From positions 1 through 64,000 of the forward strand of contig NZ_BAGH01000177.1 in the NCBI RefSeq assembly GCF_000308715.1: a stretch of 64,000 nucleotides of DNA. Reading direction: 5' to 3'. This DNA is from Nocardia tenerifensis NBRC 101015. Its GTDB lineage: Bacteria > Actinomycetota > Actinomycetes > Mycobacteriales > Mycobacteriaceae. This document shows, one piece after another, positions 37,629 to 46,735 of this stretch; the stretch's first letter is position 1, and every line of letters starts with the position of its first letter. Position numbers and translations under genes: made by a program. The notes under the pieces are model-generated. The model saw only the letters and a list, made by a program, of their open reading frames with translations. It was not told the origin of the DNA and ran no database searches.

Positions 37629-38747
37629 ATGCAGAAGACCATCGCTATTGTCGGAGCCGGACTGGGCGGGTTGACGCTCGCGCGGGTGCTTCAGGTGCAC
37701 GGGGTCGCCGCGACGATCTATGAGGGTGAGGCTTCGGCGGACAACCGTGAGCAGGGCGGTCTGCTCGACATCGAGGAAACGACCGGGCAGGTCGCGCTGC
37801 GGGCAGCCGGTCTGTTCGACGAGTTCCGCACTCTGGTCCGTCCGGGTGAGGATGCCAAGCGGGTGGTCGACCAGCACGGCACCGTGCTGTTCGACAGGCC
37901 CGCGGACCCCGGTTCGGCTCGTCCTGAGGTGGACCGTGGCGAACTCAGGCGTCTGTTCATCGACTCGCTGGCGCCGGGGACGATCAGGTGGGGTCACAAG
38001 CTCGACTCAGTCCGCCGCCGGGAGGGCGGCTACGACCTCACCTTCGCGAAAGGTTCCGCCGCGCGCGCCGACATCGTCATCGGCGCGGACGGTGCGTGGT
38101 CGAAGGTGCGCCTGCTGCTCACCCCCGCCGAGCCGCTCTACAGCGGAACCTGCTTCATCGAGATCGCCCTCACCTCATCCGGCCACAGGTGTCGGGCGAG
38201 CGTGGCCGCGATCGGCAGTGGCACGCTGATGGCGGTCGCGCCGGGCAAAGGCATCATCGCCCATCGCTACGCCGACGGGCACGTGCGCGGATACGTGGCC
38301 CTGAACAAGCCCGAGGAGTGGGTGAGATCGATCGACTTCGGCGACCCGTCCGCCAGTCTGCGTCGAGTCGCCGACGAGTTCGATGGCTGGTCGCCGCTGC
38401 TCACCGACTTCGTGACGGAAAGCGATGCGCAACCGTGGCTGCGACCCATCTATGCCCTTCCGGTCGGGCTCGAGTGGGACCGGGTGCCCGGCGCGACGCT
38501 CGTCGGCGACGCAGCGCATCTGATGTCGCCCTTCGCCGGCGAGGGCGCGAACCTGGCCATGTACGACGGCGCGGACCTGGCGAGCAACCTGGTCGAGCAA
38601 CCCGACATCGAGGCCGCGCTCACCGTCTACGAACAGCGGCTATTCCTGCGGGGCAGCGACGCCGCCGGCCGCTCGGCGCAAAACCTGAAGGACTTCTTCG
38701 GCCCGGAAGCACCGCACAGCGTAGTCACTCTCTTCGATCACTCCTGA
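37629..38747 (+). CDS. FAD-dependent monooxygenase, TetX-like
   Basis: A 372-residue group A flavoprotein. ATG at 37629 with GAGGAG 6 bases upstream. Motifs: IVGAGLGGLTLARVLQVHG (residues 7-25), EGEASADNREQGGLLDIEETTGQVAL (the Tet(X)-type segment after the first strand), IVIGADGAWSKVR (DG) and TLVGDAAHLMSPFAGEGANLAM (GD). Of the three monooxygenases here, this is closest in motifs to Tet(X). Antibiotic modification is possible; the sequence alone does not show it. No regulator adjoins it. Confidence 0.9.
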   Translation: MQKTIAIVGAGLGGLTLARVLQVHGVAATIYEGEASADNREQGGLLDIEETTGQVALRAAGLFDEFRTLVRPGEDAKRVVDQHGTVLFDRPADPGSARPEVDRGELRRLFIDSLAPGTIRWGHKLDSVRRREGGYDLTFAKGSAARADIVIGADGAWSKVRLLLTPAEPLYSGTCFIEIALTSSGHRCRASVAAIGSGTLMAVAPGKGIIAHRYADGHVRGYVALNKPEEWVRSIDFGDPSASLRRVADEFDGWSPLLTDFVTESDAQPWLRPIYALPVGLEWDRVPGATLVGDAAHLMSPFAGEGANLAMYDGADLASNLVEQPDIEAALTVYEQRLFLRGSDAAGRSAQNLKDFFGPEAPHSVVTLFDHS

Positions 38748-38900
38748 TGGCGCAAACTCGGCGAGTAAGTCGAATCGCCTGGCAGCTACCGTCCGCCCAT
38801 TCGCGGCGTTCGTGCGGCGTGTCCGGTGGAAAGCGGGCGATGCCTTAAGGTCGGGACCGCGCGTCCACTGGCGGGCGCTGCGCGAGGAGAAGGAGCCGAT

Positions 38901-39407
38901 GTGGCGCAGCGAGGGCTGCCTGTCGTGGTGGTGATGGGGGTGTCAGGGTCCGGGAAGTCGACGGTGGGCCGGGCGCTGGCCGCGGAGTTGGGCGTGGAGT
39001 ACGCGGAGGGCGACGAGTTTCATCCCGAGGCCAATATCGCGAAGATGGCGGCGGGGATTCCCCTGGATGACGCGGATCGCGCACCCTGGCTCGATCTCGT
39101 GGCGGCCTGGATGGGGGAGCGGACCGATGGCGGTGTCGTCACGTGTTCGGCGCTCAAGCGCGTCTACCGTGATCGGCTCCGGGCCGCCGCGCCCGACGCG
39201 TTCTTCCTGCACCTGGCCGCCCCGCGCGACGAACTCGCACACCGAATGGCCGACCGCACTGGGCATTTCATGCCATCGAGCCTGCTCGACTCGCAATTGG
39301 CCGCGCTCGAACCCCTCGCGGAGGACGAGCGCGGCCAGACCGTCGACGCGACTCGCGACCCGGCGGACCTGGCCCGCGAAACGGCCGCGGAACTGCGCGA
39401 ACTATGA
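38901..39407 (+). CDS. gntK: gluconokinase
   Basis: A 168-residue P-loop kinase. Walker A GVSGSGKST at residues 13-21, EGDEFHPEANIAKMAAGIPLDDADRAPWL, CSALKRVYRDRLR and GHFMPSSLLDSQLAALEPL are the GntK signatures. It phosphorylates D-gluconate to 6-phosphogluconate for the pentose-phosphate or Entner-Doudoroff route. GTG at 38901 is preceded by GAGGAGAAGGAG. The last 6 bases overlap the end of the convergent DJ-1/PfpI gene. No gluconate permease or regulator is adjacent. Confidence 0.94.
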   Translation: MAQRGLPVVVVMGVSGSGKSTVGRALAAELGVEYAEGDEFHPEANIAKMAAGIPLDDADRAPWLDLVAAWMGERTDGGVVTCSALKRVYRDRLRAAAPDAFFLHLAAPRDELAHRMADRTGHFMPSSLLDSQLAALEPLAEDERGQTVDATRDPADLARETAAELREL

Positions 39408-39965
39408 CTTCGAGGTGAGTTCCTGGGTGATCGCGCCGCAGAAATCGTCGAGGTCATCCGGGTTGCGGGAGGTGATCAGGGTCCAACCGTTCTCGGCCGA
39501 GCGCACGACCGGCTCGTCGACCCACCGCCCGCCCGCGTTGTTCAGGTCGGTGCGCAGCGAGAAGTATGAGGTCAGCGTCTTGTCGGGGGTCAGCTCGGCC
39601 TCGGCGAGCAGCCACGGCCCGTGGCAGATCGCCGCGATCGGCTTGCCCGCGGCGGCGAACTCCTTGGCCAGCTCGACGGCGCGGTCCTCCGCGCGCAGCT
39701 TGTCGGCGTTGACCGTGCCGCCCGGCACGACGAGCACGTCGTAGTCGTCGACCGAGACGTCCTCGAACGCCGAGTCCGGCTGCACCGCGACGTCCTTCTC
39801 GGTGTCGTGCTCGAAGGTCTGCACCTGCTCGTTCTTGGGTGCGGCATGCACCACGGTGGCGCCCTTCTCCTTCAGATTCTTCTGCGGTACCAGCAGCTCA
39901 TCGCGCTCGACGCCGGTGTTCGACGTGATGATCAGTACGCGCGTCCCGTTCAGCTCTTCTGTCAT
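39402..39965 (-). CDS. DJ-1/PfpI family protein
   Basis: A 187-residue class I glutamine-amidotransferase-like protein. The nucleophile elbow AICHGPWLL holds the Cys; DYDVLVVPGGTVNADKLR and the C-terminal VRSAENGWTLITSRNPDDLDDF fit the YhbO/PfpI-type stress proteins, linked to protein deglycation, chaperone or protease activity. ATG at 39965. Its 3' end overlaps gntK by 6 bases on the other strand. Confidence 0.92.
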   Translation of the reverse strand: MTEELNGTRVLIITSNTGVERDELLVPQKNLKEKGATVVHAAPKNEQVQTFEHDTEKDVAVQPDSAFEDVSVDDYDVLVVPGGTVNADKLRAEDRAVELAKEFAAAGKPIAAICHGPWLLAEAELTPDKTLTSYFSLRTDLNNAGGRWVDEPVVRSAENGWTLITSRNPDDLDDFCGAITQELTSKS

Positions 39966-40032
39966 GCCGACTACTCCCTTCCATCATTCGTCCCAGGAGT
40001 AGGCGTGCCGCGAAACCGCGAAGCTAAACCTG

Positions 40033-40920
40033 CTAGAGCGCACCGAGTCGGGTGAGCACCTCGAAGGCGACGTCCGCGCTGCGCCACAGCGCGTCGATCT
40101 CGGCCGTCGTCGCGGGCGCGAGCGCGGGGTCGGCCAATGCGAGGCCGTTGCCGAAGATCACCACATTGGCCCCCACGTCGGCCAGACGCAGCAGCTGCGG
40201 CGTGGCCACGCCCTGGCCGAAGACCAGGTCCAGCCCCTCGCCGACGAAGTAGAAGCGCCACAGCGGGCCGAGGTCACCGTGGTAGACGTCCTTGGTGGCC
40301 TCGATGATGAGCGAACCGTGCTGCGCGATCGCGTCGACGATCTTGAAATAGTCGGCGGCGTTCGACGGCGTGCTACCGATGGCCGCCACCGCGTAGGACA
40401 GGTCGACCGTCAGGTGGGCGTTGTACCCCGCCATCGCGATGCGGGCGGGGGAGAGGTCGCAGTGGCGGGTGAGCTCGAAGTAGTTGGCCCACTGCGGATC
40501 CGTTGGCGCGCCGGTGAATTCGGCGTGCACGTTGCGCAGGAACCGCGACAGCAGTTCGAGGCTGATGCGGTGTGCGAACTCCGGATCGGCGAACGCGGCG
40601 GGGTCGCGCTGCAGCGGCATCACAGCGGCCTGCTCGACGGCGTCGAGCCCGAGCGCGAAGACGCCGCGCAGGTCCCGATGCTCGACCAGGATCCGGGTGA
40701 GCTGCCGATGCCGCTCGACGGCTTGCTCCAGTCGCTGCGCGGATGATCCGGCGAGGGCGGTGGTGTCCGAGAGCGCGACGAGGGAGGCCACCTCGGTATC
40801 CGATAACGGTGTGCCACAAGCGGAGTCGGCGGCCGCCGGGCCCGCGCCGAACAGCGTGGCGTAGCCGAGAACCAGCGCCGAGACGACGGCGACACGAATG
40901 ATATTGCTCAGGGTGCGCAT
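40033..40920 (-). CDS. DUF5995-type secreted protein
   Basis: A 295-residue exported helical protein. ATG at 40920 with GGAGGAAC before it. Signal peptide at residues 1-32 (MRTLSNIIRVAVVSALVLGY ending AAA). Conserved stretches include RLEQAVERHRQLTRIL, YFELTRHCDLSPARIAMAGYNAHLTVDL and WRFYFVGEGLD, recalling the DUF5995 family. Function unknown. Its start overlaps the 3' end of the M50 protease gene by 13 bases, so the two share a transcript. Confidence 0.85.
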   Translation of the reverse strand: MRTLSNIIRVAVVSALVLGYATLFGAGPAAADSACGTPLSDTEVASLVALSDTTALAGSSAQRLEQAVERHRQLTRILVEHRDLRGVFALGLDAVEQAAVMPLQRDPAAFADPEFAHRISLELLSRFLRNVHAEFTGAPTDPQWANYFELTRHCDLSPARIAMAGYNAHLTVDLSYAVAAIGSTPSNAADYFKIVDAIAQHGSLIIEATKDVYHGDLGPLWRFYFVGEGLDLVFGQGVATPQLLRLADVGANVVIFGNGLALADPALAPATTAEIDALWRSADVAFEVLTRLGAL

Positions 40921-41699
40921 GTTCCTCCGGACAGGGTGGCCAGGCAGACTCCGGAGATATCGGAGATCAGCAAACCCGCGCCGACGACCAGCGAGGCGAC
41001 CGCGATCGCCCCGAACAGCCCGACCCACAGCAGGCCGGGCAGGTGGGTGAGCCGGGCGAGCTGGTCGGCGTCGGACGCGACGTCCTCCTGATAGCGGCTG
41101 CGCAGCTGACGCGAGCGGCCGCGCTGCAACTCGATCACCGGCCGCGCCCCGGCCAGCAGCAGGAACCACGCGCCGAGATAGGCGAAGCCGGCCTGGAGCG
41201 TGTCGGTGCCGAACCAGGACACCGCGAAAACCGTGGCGCCGAGCGCGAATACGGTCAGCATGCCGTAGACGTTGCGCGTCATGATCAGCACCGCGGCCAG
41301 CAGCGCGATGGCGACCCAGAGCATGAGCGTGATCCGGCTCGCGCCGAGCAGCGCGGCGAAACCCAGTCCCAGCAGCGGCGGTCCGGGATATCCGGCCATC
41401 GTCGTGAGAATCATGCCGAGGCCGTAGGGTTTTCCGCTCGACACGGTGAGACCCGAAGTGTCCGAGTGCAATCGGATACTGTTCAGCCTGCGCCCGGTGA
41501 GCAGGGCGACCAGCGCGTGCCCGCCCTCGTGCGCGATGGTGACGATATTGCGGGTGTAGCGCCAGAGGGGCGTGTATCCGACCAGCACGAGCGCGACCAC
41601 GCCCGCGCCGGCCACCAACCACCACGGCGGCTGGGTCTGGGTTGTCGTCAGGCGGTCGGCGATGGAGGCGCCACGCTCGACCCATTCGGCTCTGTCCAC
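40908..41699 (-). CDS. M50-family membrane metalloprotease
   Basis: A 263-residue integral membrane protein with about six helices. Zinc motif HEGGHALVALLTG lies near residue 57, after a first helix; GYTPLWRYTRNIVTIA precedes it. The family (M50B-like) cleaves within or near the membrane or occurs as zinc-dependent membrane proteins of unknown substrate. GTG at 41699, 9 bases after the acyl-CoA synthetase stop. Overlaps DUF5995, giving an apparent three-gene operon. Confidence 0.87.
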   Translation of the reverse strand: MDRAEWVERGASIADRLTTTQTQPPWWLVAGAGVVALVLVGYTPLWRYTRNIVTIAHEGGHALVALLTGRRLNSIRLHSDTSGLTVSSGKPYGLGMILTTMAGYPGPPLLGLGFAALLGASRITLMLWVAIALLAAVLIMTRNVYGMLTVFALGATVFAVSWFGTDTLQAGFAYLGAWFLLLAGARPVIELQRGRSRQLRSRYQEDVASDADQLARLTHLPGLLWVGLFGAIAVASLVVGAGLLISDISGVCLATLSGGTCAP

Positions 41700-41708
41700 C
41701 GCCGCACC

Positions 41709-43265
41709 TTATCCGGCGTCGGACATCCGCGCGCGCAGCCGGCGTTTGTGGATCTTGCCTGCCTCGTCGCGGGGCAGTTCGGCCACGATCCGCAGCACCC
41801 TCGGCACCTTGTGCGCGGCGAGCTGCGCGGCGAGGCCCGCGCGGACACCGTCCTCGGTGAGTTTCGCGCCCGGCCGCGGAAGAATGTGGGCGGCAACGGC
41901 TTCGCCGAGATCGCCGGGGTGCGCGACGCCGAACACCGCGACGTCCTCGACGCCGCCCAGCGCCATGATCGCGTTCTCGATCTCGGCGGGGTAGACGTGC
42001 ACGCCGCCGGAGACGATGACCTCGCTGGTCCGGCCGGTCAGATAGAGGTAGCCCTCCTCGTCGAGGTAGCCGCGATCGCCCGTGGCGAGGAAACCCGGTA
42101 TGGCACAGTCGGGTTCGCCGGTGTCGTGCAGATAGCGGCACTTCGGCCAGTAGTCGGCACCGCGCACCAGCACCTGACCGGTCTGCCCCGCGGGCAGCGG
42201 GTCGCCCGCGTCGTCGGCGATGAGCACGGCCGCGCCGTCCGTCGGGCGGCCGACGCTGCCGGGGTGCGCGAGCCACTCCTCGGCGCGGATCCAGGTGATG
42301 GTGCCCGCCTCGGCGCAGCCGTAATACTCGATCAGCGCGTCGCCGAACCAGTCGATGGCGGCCCGCTTCACGGCGGGCGGGCACGGCGCGGAGGAGTGGA
42401 TGAGGTGGGTGAGGCTGGAGACGTCGTAGCGAGCGCGCACGTCCTCGGGCAGCGAGAGCAGCCGCGACAGCATGGTGGGCACCACCTTGGCCTGGTTGAT
42501 CGCGCGCTCGTCGACGATGCGCAGGAATTGTTCGGCGTCCCAGCGCGGCATGATCGTGAGGTGAGTGCCGACTCGCAGTGCGAGCGTGGCGATTCCGTTC
42601 GGGCTCGCGTGATAGAGCGGGCCGGGAATCACCGCCTGCCCGCGCGGGGTGAGCCCGAGCCGCCTGGCCGCGCCGCCCGCGACCGACAGCCACTGGTGCG
42701 GCGTCATCTTCTCGCGCAGAACGGCTTTGGGGCGGCCGGTGGTGCCGGAGGTGTAGATCAACCCGGTCGAGTCGTCGCGCGAGGCCTCGATGCGGCCGAG
42801 CGGCGCCGGGTGGGCCTCGATCCACTGTTCCAGGGTCGCGTGCCTGCCGGTCGGCTCGGCCAGCGTCGCGTCCAGGCCGGTCTCGGCGAGCAGCTCGGCG
42901 GGCATGGTGATCTCGAGGATGGTCGTATCCTCGTGCGGCACAGCCTGTTCGACGGTCTCGATGAACTCGGTGTGCGCGATGACCAGGCGCGCGCCGCTGT
43001 CGGCGAGCACGTGCGCCACCTCGGACGCCCGCCAATGGGTGGCGATCGGCACCGAGTTCGCACCGCAGACGGCGACGGCGAGGGACACCTCGAGGAACTC
43101 GATGTCGTTGCGGATCATCATCGCTACGCGATCGCCCGGCCGCACGCCCGCCTCGGCGAGCGCGGCGGCGAGGCGCCCCGCCCGCTGATGCGCCTCGGCC
43201 TGCGCGCGCACGCGACCCGCGCAGGTAATGGTTGGTGGTGACATGCTGCCCGAAGCGTCGCCCAT
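41709..43265 (-). CDS. acyl-CoA synthetase (AMP-binding)
   Basis: A 518-residue adenylate-forming enzyme. P-loop-like YTSGTTGRPKAVL, A5 YGCAEAGTITW, A7 TGDRGYLDEEGYLYLTGR, and the catalytic Lys in DEAGKIHKRRLRARM. It activates a carboxylic acid to acyl-AMP and transfers it to CoA. The family is of the FadD-like medium/aromatic type; chain length cannot be told. ATG at 43265. First of three linked minus-strand genes. A shorter start (MSPPTI) is possible. Confidence 0.92.
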   Translation of the reverse strand: MGDASGSMSPPTITCAGRVRAQAEAHQRAGRLAAALAEAGVRPGDRVAMMIRNDIEFLEVSLAVAVCGANSVPIATHWRASEVAHVLADSGARLVIAHTEFIETVEQAVPHEDTTILEITMPAELLAETGLDATLAEPTGRHATLEQWIEAHPAPLGRIEASRDDSTGLIYTSGTTGRPKAVLREKMTPHQWLSVAGGAARRLGLTPRGQAVIPGPLYHASPNGIATLALRVGTHLTIMPRWDAEQFLRIVDERAINQAKVVPTMLSRLLSLPEDVRARYDVSSLTHLIHSSAPCPPAVKRAAIDWFGDALIEYYGCAEAGTITWIRAEEWLAHPGSVGRPTDGAAVLIADDAGDPLPAGQTGQVLVRGADYWPKCRYLHDTGEPDCAIPGFLATGDRGYLDEEGYLYLTGRTSEVIVSGGVHVYPAEIENAIMALGGVEDVAVFGVAHPGDLGEAVAAHILPRPGAKLTEDGVRAGLAAQLAAHKVPRVLRIVAELPRDEAGKIHKRRLRARMSDAG

Positions 43266-43311
43266 GTTTCGCAGTCTGCCACTTCCTCAGCTACCTTGTA
43301 GCGCAAGCGGG

Positions 43312-43859
43312 TTACGAGGTTTTCGTGGGGATTCCGGTCATGTCGCCGATGACGCTGCGGGCGCGGTAGGCGAGGGTGCCGTTGGGTTTCAACAGCATCG
43401 CGGAGCGGTTCCGTGGGGGTGACGGGAGCGCGAGGTGTGTGGTCGAACCGTTGTCGTTGCGGCCGTCCGCGTCCTCGGTGAGCCGGGCCGTGCGGGTGAG
43501 TTCGTCCCCCGCGGCAGCCGTCAGGGTCTCCGCCCGGCCACATGTCAGGCCGACCAGTTTGCCCGTGTTGGACGAACTTCCGAGCTCCTCGCCCACCGAG
43601 CCCGCGCAGCGTCAGCACGATGTCGTAACCCGCCAGCTTGTCCTGGGCAACCCCTTTCCACTCGCCGACGAACGCCTTCGGCAGTGCGGCTGCGGGACCG
43701 CCGGCCCCGCCTGAACCGGTGAACTGCTGAGTGATGATGAAGGCGGCGACCGCTATCACGAGGCACAGCACGAGCGCGCCGGCGACGAGTGCGATACGCC
43801 GACGCGAGGAACACCTGGCGGCGACGCGAGGAACGGTTGGGCGGCGATGCGATCTGCAT
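43312..43859 (-). pseudogene. frameshifted membrane-anchored protein
   Basis: Reading from ATG 43859: MQIASPPNRSSRR, then a 13-bp repeat (CGACGCGAGGAAC at 43822-43834 and again at 43800-43812, 22 bases apart) throws the frame. In the shifted frame come RRRIALVAGALVLCLVIAVA (a membrane helix) and a beta-type extracellular part FVGEWKGVAQDKLAGYDIV. Near 43600 a second shift moves on to VGEELGSSSNTGKLVGL and the end IPTKTS. Removing 22 bases joins the first two segments perfectly. The ancestor looks like a small single-pass envelope protein. A real pseudogene or one with assembly errors. Confidence 0.72.
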
Positions 43860-44151
43860 TGTTGCGAACCATCTTGCGGCCCACGGGTATCCGGCTGACC
43901 CACCGAGTAAGCGAGCCGGGCACGCCCTCCCCCCCACAATCCCGGTGTGACCTCGCGCGCCCCAGCTCCCGGCAGGCTCGACGTCGACGAGCAGAGTCAT
44001 ATGGTTGCCCAGGAAGATCAGTTAGCGACCTTATGACTCTGCTCGGCGTCGAGGAGCGGGTTGGTGCACTGCCTGCCGACGCATCGTGGGATGTTGGCTC
44101 CCCTCGAGTGTCGAACTGCGAAGGGCACCTGCCGCGATAGACGGTGTCGGG
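43860..44151. other. intergenic region with inverted repeat
   Basis: No gene. A perfect 13-bp inverted repeat (CGAGCAGAGTCAT 43988-44000; ATGACTCTGCTCG 44033-44045) flanks 32 bases; arms extend to about 20 bases if a 3-base gap is allowed. Confidence 0.6.
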
Positions 44152-45039
44152 TCAGTTGGGGGCTGGGCTCGGCGTCGAATGTTCTTGCCGCACATACCTG
44201 GCCAGCAGGTAGGCCGCGATGGCCGCCGGGATGTTCATGAGCACCCCGTAGACCGCGCCGGGCACGGCCATCGCGTTGTTGTGCAGCACCGAACCCGCGA
44301 CGGCGATGGCGATCGCGCCGTTGTGGATGCCGATCTCCATGGCCGAGGCGATCGCCTGGTCGGCGTCGATGCTGAGCAGCCGTGGCACGAAATAGCCGAC
44401 GGCCAGGCTGATCACGGCGAACAGCAGGCTGAGCGAGGCGAGCTTGCCGATGTTCTCGGTGAGCGTCTCGAAGTTCTTCGCCACGGCCGCGAGGACGACC
44501 AGCGCGAGCACCACGATCGAGAGGATCTTGACGTTGCCGCGCATCCGCTCGGCCCACCCGGTGTACCGGCGGTGCACCACCATGCCGATCGCGACCGGCA
44601 CCAGCACGATCGCGAACACCTGCGCGAACTTGTCCGGCCGCAGCCCGAACGACCCGTCGGCGTCCATGAACCGGCTGTAGGCGAACGCGACGATCAGCGG
44701 CATGGTGAACACCGCGAGCACCGAATTGATCGCGGTGAGCGTGATATTCAACGCCACATTGCCACCGGCGATGTGGCTGAACAGGTTTGCCGACGGCCCG
44801 CCGGGCGACGCGGCGAGCAGGAGCATGCCGACGGCGAGGGCTCCCTCGAGCCGGAACAGGTAGATCAGCCCGAGGCAGACCGCGGGCAGCAGCACCATCT
44901 GGCACAGCAGCGCGATCACCGCGGCCTTCGGGTAGCGCAGCACGCGGGCGAAATCGTCCACGGCCAAGGTCAATCCGAGCCCGAACATCACCAGGGCCAG
45001 GGCCAGCGGCAGGAACACCGCGAAAATCGTGGAACCCAC
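44152..45039 (-). CDS. bile acid:sodium symporter family transporter
   Basis: A 295-residue membrane protein with about nine helices of the BASS/ArsB-related fold. GTG at 45039 follows AGGAG by 8 bases. Motifs: LAASPGGPSANLFSHIAGGNVALN (the sodium-site crossover), FSHIAGG, MEIGIHNGAIAIAVAGSVL. The family imports organic acids with sodium (bile acids, pantoate or others). In the neighbourhood nothing specifies the substrate. Confidence 0.92.
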   Translation of the reverse strand: MGSTIFAVFLPLALALVMFGLGLTLAVDDFARVLRYPKAAVIALLCQMVLLPAVCLGLIYLFRLEGALAVGMLLLAASPGGPSANLFSHIAGGNVALNITLTAINSVLAVFTMPLIVAFAYSRFMDADGSFGLRPDKFAQVFAIVLVPVAIGMVVHRRYTGWAERMRGNVKILSIVVLALVVLAAVAKNFETLTENIGKLASLSLLFAVISLAVGYFVPRLLSIDADQAIASAMEIGIHNGAIAIAVAGSVLHNNAMAVPGAVYGVLMNIPAAIAAYLLARYVRQEHSTPSPAPN

Positions 45040-45151
45040 GCCGGGTTCTCCTCTCCGCCGAACGGCCCGCGCACACACCGCGGGCGCCGAGGGACGACGT
45101 TATCGATCTCCGGCGTGGGTCGCCAGTCTTATCGCGGAGGTCGGCGTCGGA

Positions 45152-46201
45152 TCACACCGCGACGACCTGACCGTCGGCGGCCGAGCGGCGCGCGGCCTCG
45201 AGCACGCGCAGCGTGGCGACGGCGTCGCGGGGGTCGACCGGGACCGCACCGCCGTCGAGCAGGGCGGCGGCCAGTTGGGCATAGAAGGCGGGATAGTCGC
45301 CCGCGAGGGTCGGTGTCGGTTGTACGTCGGGCTCGGCGCCGATGGTGCCCCAGTGCTCGGATTCGACTGTGCCCCAAGGCTTGCCGTCGTCCGGTCGGCG
45401 GCCCTCGCGCAGCGCGGCCTCCTGCGGGTCGAGGCCGTGGGTGACGTAGGCCGCCTCCGTGCCGAGCACCCGGAATCGTGGGCCGAGTTGCGGCGCAACG
45501 GCACTCATCCAGAGGTGGGAGCGCACGCCCGAGTCGTGCGTGAGGGCCAGGAACGCGTCGTCGTCGCTGCGCACACCCTCGCGTCGCCGATCCAGTTCGC
45601 AGTACACCGATTTCACCGGTCCGAACAGGGTCGTCGCCTGGTCGACGAGGTGGCTGCCGAGGTCGAACAGCAGGCCCGCGCCGTCGGCGGCGTCGCCCAG
45701 TTCCCGCCAGCCGCCCTTCGGCACCGGACGCCAGCGCTCGAACCGGGACTCGAAGCGCCGCACCGCGCCCAGCCTGCCCGCCTCGGTGAGGGCGCGCACG
45801 GTGCGGAAGTCGGCGTCCCAGCGGCGGTTCTGGAACACCGTCAATGCCAGGCCCGCCCGCTCGGCGCGCGCGACCACGTCCGCGGCGTCGGCGGCCGTCA
45901 CGGCGAACGGCTTGTCGACGACCACCGGCAGGCCCGCGTCGAGGGCCTGCGCGGCCAGTGCGGCGTGCGTGCGGTTGGGCGTCGCGATGACCGCGAGGTC
46001 GATCCCGGTGGGGTCGGCGAAGAGCTCGTCGGCGGAGGCGACGACCCGCACGCCGGGGTGCTCGCGTTCGGCCTGTGCCGCGCGCTCGTCCGAGGAGGTG
46101 ACCACGGCCGCGACCCGCATGCGCGGCTCGGCGGCGATCAAGGGGGCGTGGAAGACCGACCCGGCCAACCCGTATCCGACTACAGCGACGTCCAAGGTCA
46201 T
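45152..46201 (-). CDS. Gfo/Idh/MocA family oxidoreductase
   Basis: A 349-residue NAD(P)-dependent dehydrogenase. Rossmann motif VVGYGLAGSVFHAPLI at residues 7-22, IATPNRTHAALAAQAL, the catalytic VVVDKPFA (Lys) and the D-x3-H motif in LLFDLGSHLVDQATTLFG. These enzymes act on sugars or inositols. ATG at 46201. It follows the transporter gene with 112 bases between; a shared catabolic role is possible but not proven. Confidence 0.92.
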   Translation of the reverse strand: MTLDVAVVGYGLAGSVFHAPLIAAEPRMRVAAVVTSSDERAAQAEREHPGVRVVASADELFADPTGIDLAVIATPNRTHAALAAQALDAGLPVVVDKPFAVTAADAADVVARAERAGLALTVFQNRRWDADFRTVRALTEAGRLGAVRRFESRFERWRPVPKGGWRELGDAADGAGLLFDLGSHLVDQATTLFGPVKSVYCELDRRREGVRSDDDAFLALTHDSGVRSHLWMSAVAPQLGPRFRVLGTEAAYVTHGLDPQEAALREGRRPDDGKPWGTVESEHWGTIGAEPDVQPTPTLAGDYPAFYAQLAAALLDGGAVPVDPRDAVATLRVLEAARRSAADGQVVAV

Positions 46202-46735
46202 GTCTCGACGCTAGCCGATGGGTGCCGGGGGAGTTCGGCAACCGTGAAGCAACTTCGGCTGTGGTCGTTGTCGATGCGGGATGGTTGCTATCGGCTCTGG
46301 CCAGTGCGTTGTTGCTTCCGATCAGAAGTGATTATGCCTCAACGCCTCTGGCGTACGGTCGACCTGCCCTGGCCTGGTTCACGCTGTATTTCCCCCTCGA
46401 GAATCGGCAATTGATCGGCAAATCTTAGAGCAGTCTTTAAAGTGTTTCCTATCGGGCAAATCGGAGATGTCCGCGCGTGATGGACGTCACGAGCATGTAT
46501 TTATGCGTCGGGCATTTCCGGCGGCCGTCAACGATTCTCACGTCCTGAAGTGCGCCTTTACGGAATATTTGCAATATGGCTTCTGACCTGCTGCAACGTG
46601 CCTTCAGTTGGTCCACCAGCGTTTAGCCGTCGAAATCTCGGCAATGCTCACCTACCGTTTTGAAACGGCGCTCAGTCAATGCTGATGAGGCGTTCCGTAT
46701 CGCTCCCTCTCGCATACCCCCAACGGAGGCCGCAC
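46202..46735. other. AT-richer intergenic region
   Basis: 534 bases with no supported gene. The section 46420-46640 is markedly lower in GC than the surroundings, with TTTAAAG and several T-runs; it may hold the promoter of the polyol dehydrogenase operon or be a trace of inserted DNA. Confidence 0.45.

Noticed and set aside
41043..43241. A 732-residue plus-strand frame over the protease and synthetase genes
   Set aside because: Antisense of genes with intact zinc and AMP-binding motifs.
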